Shown here in pieces: positions 8,159 to 17,750 of a stretch of DNA of 64,000 bases. The position numbers were made by a program, and so were the translations under genes. The notes under the pieces are model-generated. The model worked only from the letters and a program-made list of their open reading frames with translations. It did not search any database and was not told the DNA's origin. Position 1 is the stretch's first letter. The number at the start of each line of letters is the position of its first letter. The DNA is from Winogradskyella litoriviva (GTDB lineage Bacteria; Bacteroidota; Bacteroidia; Flavobacteriales; Flavobacteriaceae): contig NZ_JABRWQ010000001.1 of NCBI RefSeq assembly GCF_013249065.1, positions 744,001 through 808,000 on the forward strand, written 5' to 3'.

Positions 8159-9868
8159 TTAAAGCATATCTTGTATTTCAGATACTGATAATGCTTTATT
8201 GAAGAGTCTTAATTCATCTATGGCACTTAAATCTGATAAGTGATTCCAATAACTAAATGTATCTCCTCCGGCTCCAATTATAATATCATTACAACCTGTC
8301 CAATCTATGCTTGTTCCAAATGTTGAGGCTAATTGCTCAATACCATTAAAATATATTTTACTTTCTGTTGCTGAAACCGTAACTGCTATATGTACCCATT
8401 CTCCTGCTGTGACATCAATTATACCTCCATCATTCCAACTTTCACCATCACCAATACCTACATTAATTTTAATACGTTGTTCTGTTTCGCTTCCTTCTCT
8501 AAATATTCTAAATCCTTGATTTCTATCATCTGCATCATCACCAACGATTAAAATTCCTGATCGGTCTGGTGTTGAATTTACTTTATACCAAAAGGTAGCG
8601 CTAAAAGCATCTGCGCCAAACAAACCATCTATAGGATATGATAAGTAAGAATCTGTTGCTCCCATAAAAGCATTAGAACCATCATGGCTGTCGCCTGCAT
8701 AAGTAGGTCCACCAACAACAGTTGGTTCATCTAAACTCACCAATTCTGTATAAGTACCATCAAAAGGCATATAGAATGTTTCACCATCATAGATTGGTTC
8801 GTATGGATTAGTAACATTAATGATATTTAAAATCTCGCTTTGAGACAGTGTTGTATTGAATAATCTTAACTCGTCCATAAAACTGTCGTCTGATAAATGA
8901 TTCCAGTAGCTAAAGGTTTCTCCACCTGCACCAATGGTTAATTCTGTGCAACCTGTCCAGTCAATAGCGCCAGAAGGGGTTGCGGTATTAACTGCAATTC
9001 CGTTTAGGTAAATTATGGTTTCTGTAGGTGCAATAGTAAAGGCGATGTGTACCCATTCTCCAGCGGTGACGTCTATAACGCCTCCATCATTCCAACTTTC
9101 ACCATCACCAGTACCAACATTGAGCTTAATTCTCTGCTCAGTTGCACTACCTTCTCTAAATAATCTAAAGCCTTGTAAACGGTCATCGGCATTATCTCCA
9201 ACAGTTAAAATTCCTGATCGATCAGGTGAACCATTAACTTTGTACCAAAAGGCACCACTCATTCCACTACCCAACATTAGATTGTCTATAGGAAAGTTTA
9301 AATAAGAATCTTCTGAAGCCATGAAGGCATTTGAACCCGCAAATGCTTCACCTGCAAATTCTGGTGTACCAACTTCAGTGGCATCAGTGATTGATAATAA
9401 TTCGGTGTATGTACCATCGAAAGGCATATAGAATACTTCACCAGCAAAAACGGCTTCATAAGGTGGAGCTTTAGAAAAATTAACGGATGATGATGTTGTA
9501 TTACCTGCTAAATCAGTCGCCGTTACAGTTACTAAGTGATCACCACTTGTAAGACTATTATAAGTATACTCTTCATTTACTATTCTATAATCTAAAAACG
9601 TATCATAAGATGCGATATCAACACCATCTAAATTTAGTACAATAGATGCAACTTCAATATCATCTACAACTTTAAATTCTATATTAATTGGCACAACTAA
9701 TTCTAAACCTGTTACCTCAGTTCCTTCTGTTGGATAAATAATCTCTACACTAGGCGAACCAGTATCTTCTCCTGGATCTACTGCAGTGATTGGATCAATA
9801 CCATCCTCACATGATGCTATAAAAAGCATCATAAAAATTCCAAATAATTTTATTAATGTATTTTTCAT
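8159..9868 (-). CDS. Surface glycan-binding lipoprotein with Ig-like and two LamG domains
   Basis: The protein has 569 residues and a lipoprotein signal (FIASCEDG). Residues about 40-130 form a bacterial Ig-like domain (VEIIYPTEGTEVTG to DLAGNTTSS). Two LamG/concanavalin A-like domains of about 219 residues follow. They are nearly the same in sequence: both contain FYMPFDGTYTEL, FWYKVN, PDRSGIL, GDGESWNDGG, DVTAGEWVHIA, SYWNHLSD and DELRLFN. It sits 6 bases after susD, the usual place of a SusE/F-type surface glycan-binding protein, and no catalytic motif is visible. It probably holds the target glycan at the cell surface. Two copies may give avidity; binding itself is inferred. Confidence 0.85.
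   Translation of the reverse strand: MKNTLIKLFGIFMMLFIASCEDGIDPITAVDPGEDTGSPSVEIIYPTEGTEVTGLELVVPINIEFKVVDDIEVASIVLNLDGVDIASYDTFLDYRIVNEEYTYNSLTSGDHLVTVTATDLAGNTTSSSVNFSKAPPYEAVFAGEVFYMPFDGTYTELLSITDATEVGTPEFAGEAFAGSNAFMASEDSYLNFPIDNLMLGSGMSGAFWYKVNGSPDRSGILTVGDNADDRLQGFRLFREGSATEQRIKLNVGTGDGESWNDGGVIDVTAGEWVHIAFTIAPTETIIYLNGIAVNTATPSGAIDWTGCTELTIGAGGETFSYWNHLSDDSFMDELRLFNTTLSQSEILNIINVTNPYEPIYDGETFYMPFDGTYTELVSLDEPTVVGGPTYAGDSHDGSNAFMGATDSYLSYPIDGLFGADAFSATFWYKVNSTPDRSGILIVGDDADDRNQGFRIFREGSETEQRIKINVGIGDGESWNDGGIIDVTAGEWVHIAVTVSATESKIYFNGIEQLASTFGTSIDWTGCNDIIIGAGGDTFSYWNHLSDLSAIDELRLFNKALSVSEIQDML
8160..9480 (-). repeat. Tandem 657-bp coding repeat (two LamG units)
   Basis: Two direct repeats cover the LamG-coding part of the gene. 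A shared block beginning CCTCCATCATTCCAAC occurs at 8424 and again at 9081, which gives a period of 657 bases (219 codons). Similarity continues on both sides, with mostly third-position differences. This points to an internal duplication that is recent or kept similar by gene conversion. Confidence 0.8.
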
Positions 9869-9874
9869 AGTTTC

Positions 9875-11413
9875 TTAATTGTTTAGTTGACTTTGATAAT
9901 AATCGTTAAGAATATAACTTTGATCTAATTGCGATTGAGGATAAGGTAAATAAGCCTTCTCCATATTAAATGTTCTACCATCATAGCTTAACTCATCAGT
10001 TCTTTCTAGTCTTACCATATCGTTAAATCTAATTCCCCATTCCATTCCAAATTCAGCAAATTTTTCATCCATAACTTGTTGGCTAGTTACACCTGTTAAG
10101 TTTGTTAAACCTGCTCTAGTTCTCACAGCATTTACAGCACTATCTGCAGTACCAGCAGAGCCAGTTGCTCCTCTGGTAAGGGCTTCTGCATACATTAATA
10201 AAACTTCTGAATAACGAATTACTGTGAAGTTCTTATTGGTTCCATAAGAAGTTCTTCCTGGTGTTAATTCTATTGATGGTAAATAGTGTTTACCACTGGC
10301 AAAAAATGCTCTACTGTAATCATTTATAATATCACCATCTCTAGTTGTGTTAGAAATCCAATTTGGTAATGTTGCATAATCTGGATCGCTTTGCAACTCT
10401 GCAATTCCTCTATCAGTAAATAAAACACTTGTTTCTAAACGAATGGTTTCATCTCTATCTAACATAAACTTAATATACTTAAAACTAGGCTCATAAAATC
10501 CCCAACCACTTGTAGCTTCTGGTACAGCAGCTGTCCAGTTTTGTGGTCCGTAGAATGCAAATAAATGACTTACATTTTCACCAGATGCTTGGCCAAAATC
10601 TGAATATTGAATTTCTAAAATATTCTCATTTGCTAATTTTCCGTCTATTTTAAATAAGTGATAGAAGTCATCAAAAAGCTCAAAATTACCTGAATTAATT
10701 ATTTCTCCTGTAGCATCCGCAACCGTTTGATAGTTCTCAACCTCTAAGTTAGCCATAGCTTTAACAGTAAGTGCCGTATATTTAGTAATACCTCCAGGTA
10801 AATCTGTTCTTTGAGAAGGAGCGACATCTAATAAATTTGGAATTGCTTCATCCATTTGATTAGAAATCCAAATCATTAGTTCATCCTTAGGTAAAACCTC
10901 AATCTGAGTTTGATCTGTTGTTTCAATTTTATAAACATCACCAAATAATCTAGAAAGTTCTAGAGTTATAAATCCACGTAATACTTTACATTCTGCTACG
11001 TATTGATCAATTAAGGCAGAATTTACTCCACCTGTTCTAAAGTCTTCTAAAGATTCAATTTGTGATGTTATTTGTAGAATATCTTGAGACCAATTTTCAA
11101 AAATAGAATTGTACATCCAATAGCTATTGTCGTAAATAAAATTGTCTGTATCAGCAAACCCTTGTTGATCACCAAGACCACCAGCATTAACATCATCACC
11201 TCTAACAGATAATAATGGAATTTGTTCCCATCCAACACTTTGAAACTTTTCATAAGCACCTATTAAAGCTCCAAATGCACCTTCTTCACTTGTATAGTCT
11301 ATCTCATCTGATAGCACTACTAGTTCTTGCTCATCATCTAACTTGTCTTCGCACGTAAATAGGAAAACAGGTAAAATGAATAAAATAATTCTGAAATTAA
11401 ATATATTTTTCAT
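9875..11413 (-). CDS. susD: SusD/RagB family nutrient-binding outer-membrane lipoprotein
   Basis: The protein has 512 residues and a lipoprotein signal ending FLFTCED. It shows the SusD pattern: a helical TPR-like scaffold (EGAFGALIGAYEKF; VAECKVLRGFITLELSRLFGDV), a SusD core, and a C-terminal block with RYSEVLLMYAEALTRG, AVNAVRTRAGL and MEKAYLPYPQSQLDQ. SusD proteins form the lid of the SusC transporter and bind glycan at the surface. The gene lies 11 bases after susC and 6 bases before the LamG lipoprotein gene. SusD sequences vary so much that the ligand cannot be predicted. Confidence 0.95.
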   Translation of the reverse strand: MKNIFNFRIILFILPVFLFTCEDKLDDEQELVVLSDEIDYTSEEGAFGALIGAYEKFQSVGWEQIPLLSVRGDDVNAGGLGDQQGFADTDNFIYDNSYWMYNSIFENWSQDILQITSQIESLEDFRTGGVNSALIDQYVAECKVLRGFITLELSRLFGDVYKIETTDQTQIEVLPKDELMIWISNQMDEAIPNLLDVAPSQRTDLPGGITKYTALTVKAMANLEVENYQTVADATGEIINSGNFELFDDFYHLFKIDGKLANENILEIQYSDFGQASGENVSHLFAFYGPQNWTAAVPEATSGWGFYEPSFKYIKFMLDRDETIRLETSVLFTDRGIAELQSDPDYATLPNWISNTTRDGDIINDYSRAFFASGKHYLPSIELTPGRTSYGTNKNFTVIRYSEVLLMYAEALTRGATGSAGTADSAVNAVRTRAGLTNLTGVTSQQVMDEKFAEFGMEWGIRFNDMVRLERTDELSYDGRTFNMEKAYLPYPQSQLDQSYILNDYYQSQLNN

Positions 11414-11424
11414 TGCTTAATTTT

Positions 11425-14400
11425 TTAAAATTTAACTGTAACTCCAAATGTATAAACCGATGGTGTTGGATATGTTTGTGTATCTCTTCCATCGAAACCA
11501 ACCTCTGGATTAAAACCATTGTACCCTTTTGTCCATAAAATAGGTCGATCTGCGGTAAGTGTAAAGCGCATTTCTGGTAGCTTTTCCTCTTTTAAAGTAT
11601 AGGCTAACTGAATGTTTTGAATTCTAAAAAAGTCTCCATCTTGTAAAAAGAATTCAGATAATTTTTGATTCCATAAACTTCTATAACCTTCGGATGATGG
11701 AAACTTGTTTGTGGTTCCTTCTCCATGCCAGCGATTAATTGCTAGTTCTGCATCTATATTTCTACCTTGAGTTCTAATCACTTCCATGCGGTTGGTGTTT
11801 AATATTACATTACCACCTTGTCCATAAAACGCTACATTTAACTCAAATCCTTTGTAGTTAAGACCTATGTTACCACCAAAGTAATATGTTGGTACTGGTG
11901 ATCCTATAACTTTTCTATCATTAGCATCTATAGTGCCATCATTATTAAGATCTCTGTATCTAAAATAACCTGGTTCAATAGCGGTTCCGTCTGCTATAAT
12001 TGCTTGAACATTTGGATCTGCATCAACTTCTGCTGTATTTTGATAAACCCCTTCTATTTCATAACCATAAAAAGAGTTAATTGCTTCACCAACAATTAAT
12101 CGTTGTCTTGCTTCTGCTGTACCAGTGTTTAGATATGGTTGACCAGCTAAACCAGTAATTTCATTATCTATAGTACTAAAGTTACCAGAAACTGTATACC
12201 CAAAATCTTCAGATATTTGTCCATTCCATGTTGCTGCTAATTCTATACCTTGATTTCTTACAGAACCAGCATTTTGGCTACTTACTTCCGTACCTACCAA
12301 AGGTTCTATATTTATCACTAAATTTTCAGTGTCTTTTACAAAATAGTCTGCCTCTAAAGACAATCTATTATTAAATAGATTTGCAGATAAACCGACATTT
12401 AATTCTTCAGTATATTCCCAATCTACATCATCTGCAACCGTAGAGAATTGAAAACCATTATAATAAGTATCATTAAAAACGGTAGAAATTGTACTTGCTG
12501 AAATTGGTATACTTGCACCTACAGCATTATTAGCTAATTTTCCCCAACCAGCTCTTAGCTTTAAATAATTTATGAAATTTATATCTTCCATAAATGATTC
12601 TTTAGAGATTTCCCAACCTAAACCAAAGGCAGGTAGATTAACATAAGTGTTTTCGTATTTGTTACTTCCTTCTGATCTAAATGTAGCATAAGCCAAGTAC
12701 TTATCCTTGAATTTATATTGGGCTCTACCAAAATAAGACATTCCGTAATAACGACTACCTCCATCACTTGCAGTTCTGCTGTCTTCGGCAGTATTTTGAA
12801 TATACCATGTTTGTTCGTTATCTCTTAAAAAGGCTCCACCTGGATCAAAATTTCCACTTGCCCAAAATGTTCTGTAATAATCATCTCTAAAAGATGTACC
12901 AGCCATTACTGTTAAATCGTGCTCACCGAAGCTGTTAGTGTAAGTTAATACATTATCAAAAATATAATTTTCTACAACACTGTTTGTTCTAGTAATGGAT
13001 GAGTTATCTATACTTCTTTGATAGTCGTCAGTAATATAATAAGGCAATAGCATAATGCGCTCATTAGTGCCGAGGTAGTTATAAGAGAAGGTTGTTTTAA
13101 AACTTAAATGATCAGGTATAATTTTAAAATCTGCATAAAAATTAGCTGTTGTTCTTCTTCTTTCTCCTCTTCTGTCTGAATTATCAAGTAATGGAAATGG
13201 ATTTTGAGAACCTCTATATCCAACCTCTCTAGCATCTGAGTAAGGTGTTGGGTCTGCGTCTACAAAATTATAATCATAAACTGGTAAAATAGGAACGGCA
13301 TAATACGTTAATTGCCACGCTGAAGCTTCGTCATCGTATTTTACAGCATTACTGTATAAGATATTACCACCAACATTTAACCAATCTGCTGCTTTAGCAT
13401 CTACTTTGGCTCTAATATTGAAACGTTCATAACTATTTTTCATATCTAAAATACCATCTTGAAGAAAGAAGTTTCCACCAAGAGAATATGAAACACTTTC
13501 AGATCCACCGTTAACTTGTAAATCGTAATTTTCAATTGATGCAACTCTAAGAACCTCATCATACCAATCTGTATTTACATCTGGAATGTTAGGATTAATT
13601 CTGCTTCTACCAAATCTTTGTATAGCTTGTTCTACACTAGAAATCTCTGACGCAGAACCAGACTCTTGAGCAAAAGTTACAAATTGCTCTGCATTTGCCA
13701 TTTTTAATACATTTTGAGCATTTTGAAACCCATAATAGGTAGAGAATGATATTTCTGGTTTTTTATTAAACCTTCCTCCTTTGGTGGTTATTAATATTAC
13801 TCCATTGGCAGCTTTAACACCATAAATTGCAGATGAAGAAGCATCTTTTAATATAGAAACATTTTCAATTTCACTTGGATTTAAAAAGTCTATACTATCA
13901 TAAAACATGCCGTCTACAACATATAAAGGTGAAGAGTCACCAGCTAAAGAATTAGCACCACGTATTCTTACTTCTGGTGTTTCTCCAGGAGATCCAATAC
14001 TACTGATTTGAACTCCTGCTACCTTTCCTTGAAACCCTTGTACCAACTGAGCAGAAGGTGTGGCTTTTAATTCTTCTGGATTAATGGTTGCAATAGCACT
14101 AGTTAAATCGGCTTTTTTCTGTGATCCGTAACCAATAACAACAACTTCGCTTAAAGAAGACACGTCGTCTTTAAGGGCAATATTAAGCTCCGTTTGATTC
14201 TCAATAAGGATTATCTGAGTTTCTAACCCAATATAACTGAACTCAATTTGCTCACCACGAGATGCTTTAATAGTAAATTTACCATCAAAATCTGTTGTAG
14301 TTCCTCTATTCGTTCCTTTGATAAGGACGTTTGCACCTGGCAAAGGCATCCCATCACTTTCGGTTGTTACAATTCCGTTAATATCAATCTGCTGAGCAAA

Positions 14401-14451
14401 AGCGCAAATTGAAAAAAACAGCATTAACAATAGACTGAATTTTGTTTTCAT
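11425..14451 (-). CDS. susC: SusC/RagA family TonB-dependent outer-membrane transporter
   Basis: The protein has 1008 residues. After a signal peptide ending in FAQ comes a CarboxypepD_reg-like domain (DINGIVTTESDGMPLPGANV, residues about 20-100). Next is a TonB-box-like segment (LSEVVVIGYGSQKK) and a full plug domain (residues about 108-230, with PSAQLVQGFQGKVAGVQ, VRIRGANSL, LYVVDGMFYD, VSILKDASSSAIYGVKAANGVILITTKGG). A 22-strand-type barrel follows, ending in VYTFGVTVKF. It imports oligosaccharides in a TonB-driven way together with SusD. It is the first gene of the PUL transport segment, and the 254-base upstream region carries four copies of TGACGTA. Its intact plug is a useful comparison for the plugless barrel at 55377-58208. 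Confidence 0.96.
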   Translation of the reverse strand: MKTKFSLLLMLFFSICAFAQQIDINGIVTTESDGMPLPGANVLIKGTNRGTTTDFDGKFTIKASRGEQIEFSYIGLETQIILIENQTELNIALKDDVSSLSEVVVIGYGSQKKADLTSAIATINPEELKATPSAQLVQGFQGKVAGVQISSIGSPGETPEVRIRGANSLAGDSSPLYVVDGMFYDSIDFLNPSEIENVSILKDASSSAIYGVKAANGVILITTKGGRFNKKPEISFSTYYGFQNAQNVLKMANAEQFVTFAQESGSASEISSVEQAIQRFGRSRINPNIPDVNTDWYDEVLRVASIENYDLQVNGGSESVSYSLGGNFFLQDGILDMKNSYERFNIRAKVDAKAADWLNVGGNILYSNAVKYDDEASAWQLTYYAVPILPVYDYNFVDADPTPYSDAREVGYRGSQNPFPLLDNSDRRGERRRTTANFYADFKIIPDHLSFKTTFSYNYLGTNERIMLLPYYITDDYQRSIDNSSITRTNSVVENYIFDNVLTYTNSFGEHDLTVMAGTSFRDDYYRTFWASGNFDPGGAFLRDNEQTWYIQNTAEDSRTASDGGSRYYGMSYFGRAQYKFKDKYLAYATFRSEGSNKYENTYVNLPAFGLGWEISKESFMEDINFINYLKLRAGWGKLANNAVGASIPISASTISTVFNDTYYNGFQFSTVADDVDWEYTEELNVGLSANLFNNRLSLEADYFVKDTENLVINIEPLVGTEVSSQNAGSVRNQGIELAATWNGQISEDFGYTVSGNFSTIDNEITGLAGQPYLNTGTAEARQRLIVGEAINSFYGYEIEGVYQNTAEVDADPNVQAIIADGTAIEPGYFRYRDLNNDGTIDANDRKVIGSPVPTYYFGGNIGLNYKGFELNVAFYGQGGNVILNTNRMEVIRTQGRNIDAELAINRWHGEGTTNKFPSSEGYRSLWNQKLSEFFLQDGDFFRIQNIQLAYTLKEEKLPEMRFTLTADRPILWTKGYNGFNPEVGFDGRDTQTYPTPSVYTFGVTVKF

Positions 14452-14548
14452 AAAAATTAATAAATATTAGAGTTTATTATTTAGTTTTTGTGTTCATCTA
14501 AATTATAACCTAATGTTAAATAGTGTTAACTTCTATTTACATTTTAAA

Positions 14549-14668
14549 TACGTCATGTATAAAGTTTATTAAGAGAATATGGAAAAAGCCTAGTATGACG
14601 TAATATAAAGCTAAGAAAAAAACGATTTCGTTATGTAGATTTTAACAGAGTGACGTATAAATGACGTA
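14549..14668. promoter_or_regulatory. Cluster of four TGACGTA heptamers upstream of susC
   Basis: TACGTCA at 14549-14555 is an inverted copy. TGACGTA occurs at 14596-14602, 14651-14657 and 14662-14668; the last two start 11 bases apart, about one helical turn. All four lie in the 254-base gap between the regulator gene and susC, with the nearest about 100 bases before the susC ATG. The pattern fits operator sites for an activator, most simply the adjacent LuxR-type regulator. The link to that protein is inference. Confidence 0.5.
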
Positions 14669-14705
14669 GTGAAAAAATTAAATATATGATAATTTAGGCC
14701 TTATG

Positions 14706-17486
14706 TTATTTAATATTTAATAAATAATCTACTACAGAAGTGTCATTATCTAAATTTAGCTTCTTTTTTAACCTATATCTATGCGTTTCTACACCTCTAA
14801 CAGAGATATTTAGTAGAGGAGCAATCTCTTTAGATGATAAATTCATTTTGATGTAGGCGCAAATCTTTAAATCCTTAGGTGTAATTTTTGGATGTTGTTG
14901 TTTTAGTTTTATAAAAAACTCATCGTGAACTTGATTAAAATTATATTCAAAAACTTCCCATTCATCTTTTAGCACAATAGAATTATCAACTTTTTTCAAC
15001 AACTTTTTATAAGCGTAGTAGTTTTGAAAACCTTCCTTATTAATCATTAATTCTTTTTTAATTTCTTGTAAGGATTCATTTTTCTTAACCAAAGCCATAG
15101 CATTATTTGCTAATTGTTTACTCTTAGATTTTATATCACTTTGCAGCGCTTCATTTTTTAATTGTACAATACGTTTTTCATTTTCTAGTGTTTTTTCTCT
15201 AAGGAGTTTTTGCTGTTCTTTTTGGTATTTTATTTTTATTAGTCTTTGTTGTCTTAATATTTTTCTTTTTTGCACATAGAAAAATGTAAAAATTGCTAGG
15301 ACAAAAATTAAAATGTATAATAAGAAACCTAAAGTTCCTCTGTACCAAGGTGGATTTATTTCAAATTCTAATGATTCAACGGGAGAGATATTTCCAAAAT
15401 CATTTTGTGCTCTAAATAGAATTTTATAATTTCCTTCAATTAAATTATTTAATTCTAGGGTATTATTTTCTAAGGTATTCCAGTGTTCTTCGTTCTCAGA
15501 TAATTTATACTCAAAAAAGTGATTATCAGATTTTGGAGAGGCTATTTCAATTTCTATATTTTCACCATATTCTAAAGCTAACGTCTTTGTATTAATCGCA
15601 GTGACTTCTTTGTTGATTAATATAGATTCTATTTTTGGACTATATAACTGAATGTTCTTTTTAAAGCCATTCTCTATAACCATAAAGCCATTTACTAAAT
15701 TAAGAGCATAAATTGAATCTTCAATCTTAGAAATATTCTCATAACCAACGACATATCTATTTTTTATTCTTCGATTACCAAAGGTGATGCTATCTTCTAA
15801 ATTGTTAAATGATTTTAAACTGATGACGCCATCCTTATTAATTAATCCTAATCGATTTGTATCTTCTTCTGAAATGATATAACTATCCTTTCCAAATTTT
15901 TCATTAAGTAGGTTGTACGGAATTATAGAATCAATAATGGGTTCATATTTCTTCCAACCATCATTAGTTTTAAAACTAATATTGTTTTTAATATTGTAAA
16001 CCCGAAGGTTAAAATCGGAACCTATTCCTTTATCACTATAAGACGTAACACTAGAAATTGTATCAAAGTTGCTATCAAATTTTATACGATATAGTCCTTT
16101 ATAAGCATGTGCCACCCAAGCCGTATTTGGATTTTCAAATACTAAAAAACGTGACGGAATTGTTGTTTTGCCTAAATGTTTAACTTCCCATTTATTATTA
16201 CGCTTTTCAAATTTCACTAAACCAGTATACGTTCCTTGTATGTACGTGTGGTTTCTTTCGGGTACTTTTTTTATGGTCCAACCACCTGTAAAATTAGAAA
16301 TCCAGGTGAGCTTATCATTGTTAACAATAAAGGTGCCTTCATTATGACCGCAGAAGAGTTGGTCTTCAATTATTTTTAAATCCCAAACCTGACCTTGAGA
16401 ACCTTCTATAAAATGAAGTTTATCATTTTCATTTAACCTAAAAAGTCCGGTATTACTCCCTATATAAATTTGTCCATTATAGTTAACAACATCATATACA
16501 GCGCCCAGTTTACCAGATTGATCATTAAAGAAATAATAATGATTATCTAAATCTATTTTAGAAATACCGTTGTCTAACCCTAGCCACAAAGTGTTAGATG
16601 TATCAATATATTGCCCTAATACGGTATTATTAATTAAACCATTTTCTTTACTAATATGAAATTTTAAATTGCCTTTAGCATCTGTTAAAAATAAGCCGTC
16701 TTTTATTGTCCCAAAAACCATTTCACCATTTTGTAATTGTGAAAATTTATTAAGTTGATGTTGCTTAATTTCTTTATCAATGCTAAAACCTGTTGGCTTT
16801 AATTGATTTTTATTTAAAAAATAACTTCCCTTTAATGAGGTTAACAGAAGTAAGCCATTATTGTAACTTGTTAAAGAAATTATTTTTGTATCAATTAGCT
16901 TAGAGTTAAAAAAGAATGGCTTAAGTTTATTATTTTCTAGAGAAAAAATCCCTTTATTTAGAGTGCAGATATAGAGTTTGTTATCTATAACGTTGCTAGA
17001 AATTATAGCTGATTTAGGACTTAATTGAATAACATTTTTAAAATCATATATGTAAATATTTAAAAATGACCGAAAAACAATTTTGTCTTGAAACTTAACA
17101 ATTTGCCAAATCTCTTCGTTGGGAGAAATTTGGTCAATAACACTTTCACTAAGAGAATTGTATTTTAAAATCCCTAGCGCATCTTTTTTCCAATATCCAA
17201 ATTCTTCGTAAGAGCCAGTAAATACAATATTATTATCAGTAAATACTGAACGAACTGTCGTTTTATTTGGTAATTGGTAGAATTTCCAACTGAAGGCATC
17301 ATAAACTAGTAAGCCATTATTATTGGCAACATAAATTTTTCCATCTTCTGCTCTGGTAATATCCCAATTTTGATTTCCTGCTTTATATTCTGCTAAATTA
17401 TAATTATGAGTACTTGGAGAATATTGACCATATACGTTTGTTAAAAACAATACGAAAAACGATATTATGTACAGTGATTTTTTCAA
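14706..17486 (-). CDS. Membrane-bound propeller/Y_Y_Y sensor with C-terminal LuxR-type HTH
   Basis: The protein has 926 residues. After a signal peptide (ending VYGQ) the N-terminal two thirds form two-component-regulator-propeller-like repeats (YVANNNGLLVYD, TLWLGLDNGISKIDLD, YIGSNTGLFRLNEN). A Y_Y_Y domain (about 630-705; FEYKLSENEEHWNTLENN) follows, then one membrane span (LGFLLYILIFVLAIFTFFYV) and a long coiled coil. A C-terminal LuxR/GerE helix-turn-helix ends the protein (TPKDLKICAYIKMNLSSKEIAPLLNISVRGVETHRYRLKKKL). There is no histidine kinase or receiver domain, so it is not a classic hybrid two-component system. It would sense ligand in the periplasm and bind DNA on the cytoplasmic side. 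It lies directly upstream of susC and probably controls the PUL. Confidence 0.88.
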   Translation of the reverse strand: MKKSLYIISFFVLFLTNVYGQYSPSTHNYNLAEYKAGNQNWDITRAEDGKIYVANNNGLLVYDAFSWKFYQLPNKTTVRSVFTDNNIVFTGSYEEFGYWKKDALGILKYNSLSESVIDQISPNEEIWQIVKFQDKIVFRSFLNIYIYDFKNVIQLSPKSAIISSNVIDNKLYICTLNKGIFSLENNKLKPFFFNSKLIDTKIISLTSYNNGLLLLTSLKGSYFLNKNQLKPTGFSIDKEIKQHQLNKFSQLQNGEMVFGTIKDGLFLTDAKGNLKFHISKENGLINNTVLGQYIDTSNTLWLGLDNGISKIDLDNHYYFFNDQSGKLGAVYDVVNYNGQIYIGSNTGLFRLNENDKLHFIEGSQGQVWDLKIIEDQLFCGHNEGTFIVNNDKLTWISNFTGGWTIKKVPERNHTYIQGTYTGLVKFEKRNNKWEVKHLGKTTIPSRFLVFENPNTAWVAHAYKGLYRIKFDSNFDTISSVTSYSDKGIGSDFNLRVYNIKNNISFKTNDGWKKYEPIIDSIIPYNLLNEKFGKDSYIISEEDTNRLGLINKDGVISLKSFNNLEDSITFGNRRIKNRYVVGYENISKIEDSIYALNLVNGFMVIENGFKKNIQLYSPKIESILINKEVTAINTKTLALEYGENIEIEIASPKSDNHFFEYKLSENEEHWNTLENNTLELNNLIEGNYKILFRAQNDFGNISPVESLEFEINPPWYRGTLGFLLYILIFVLAIFTFFYVQKRKILRQQRLIKIKYQKEQQKLLREKTLENEKRIVQLKNEALQSDIKSKSKQLANNAMALVKKNESLQEIKKELMINKEGFQNYYAYKKLLKKVDNSIVLKDEWEVFEYNFNQVHDEFFIKLKQQHPKITPKDLKICAYIKMNLSSKEIAPLLNISVRGVETHRYRLKKKLNLDNDTSVVDYLLNIK

Positions 17487-17750
17487 ATTTTATAGGAAAT
17501 CAAATTCATTAATTACAATATTAAAAATAACAATTTAAAGGTTTTTATTAAATCTATCATGTTTAAATAAGTATAATTCTAAAAACTAAGACTTATAAAA
17601 AATTAATTAAATTTAGCTTTATATGATTTTAATTATATTAAACTATTTTAAATATTGAACCTCTGCACATTAATTATTAATGTTACAATTAACTTTTAAG
17701 GTTGTAACAAATAATTCCCAAAAACGACAAATTTTAATAAACCCCAAACC

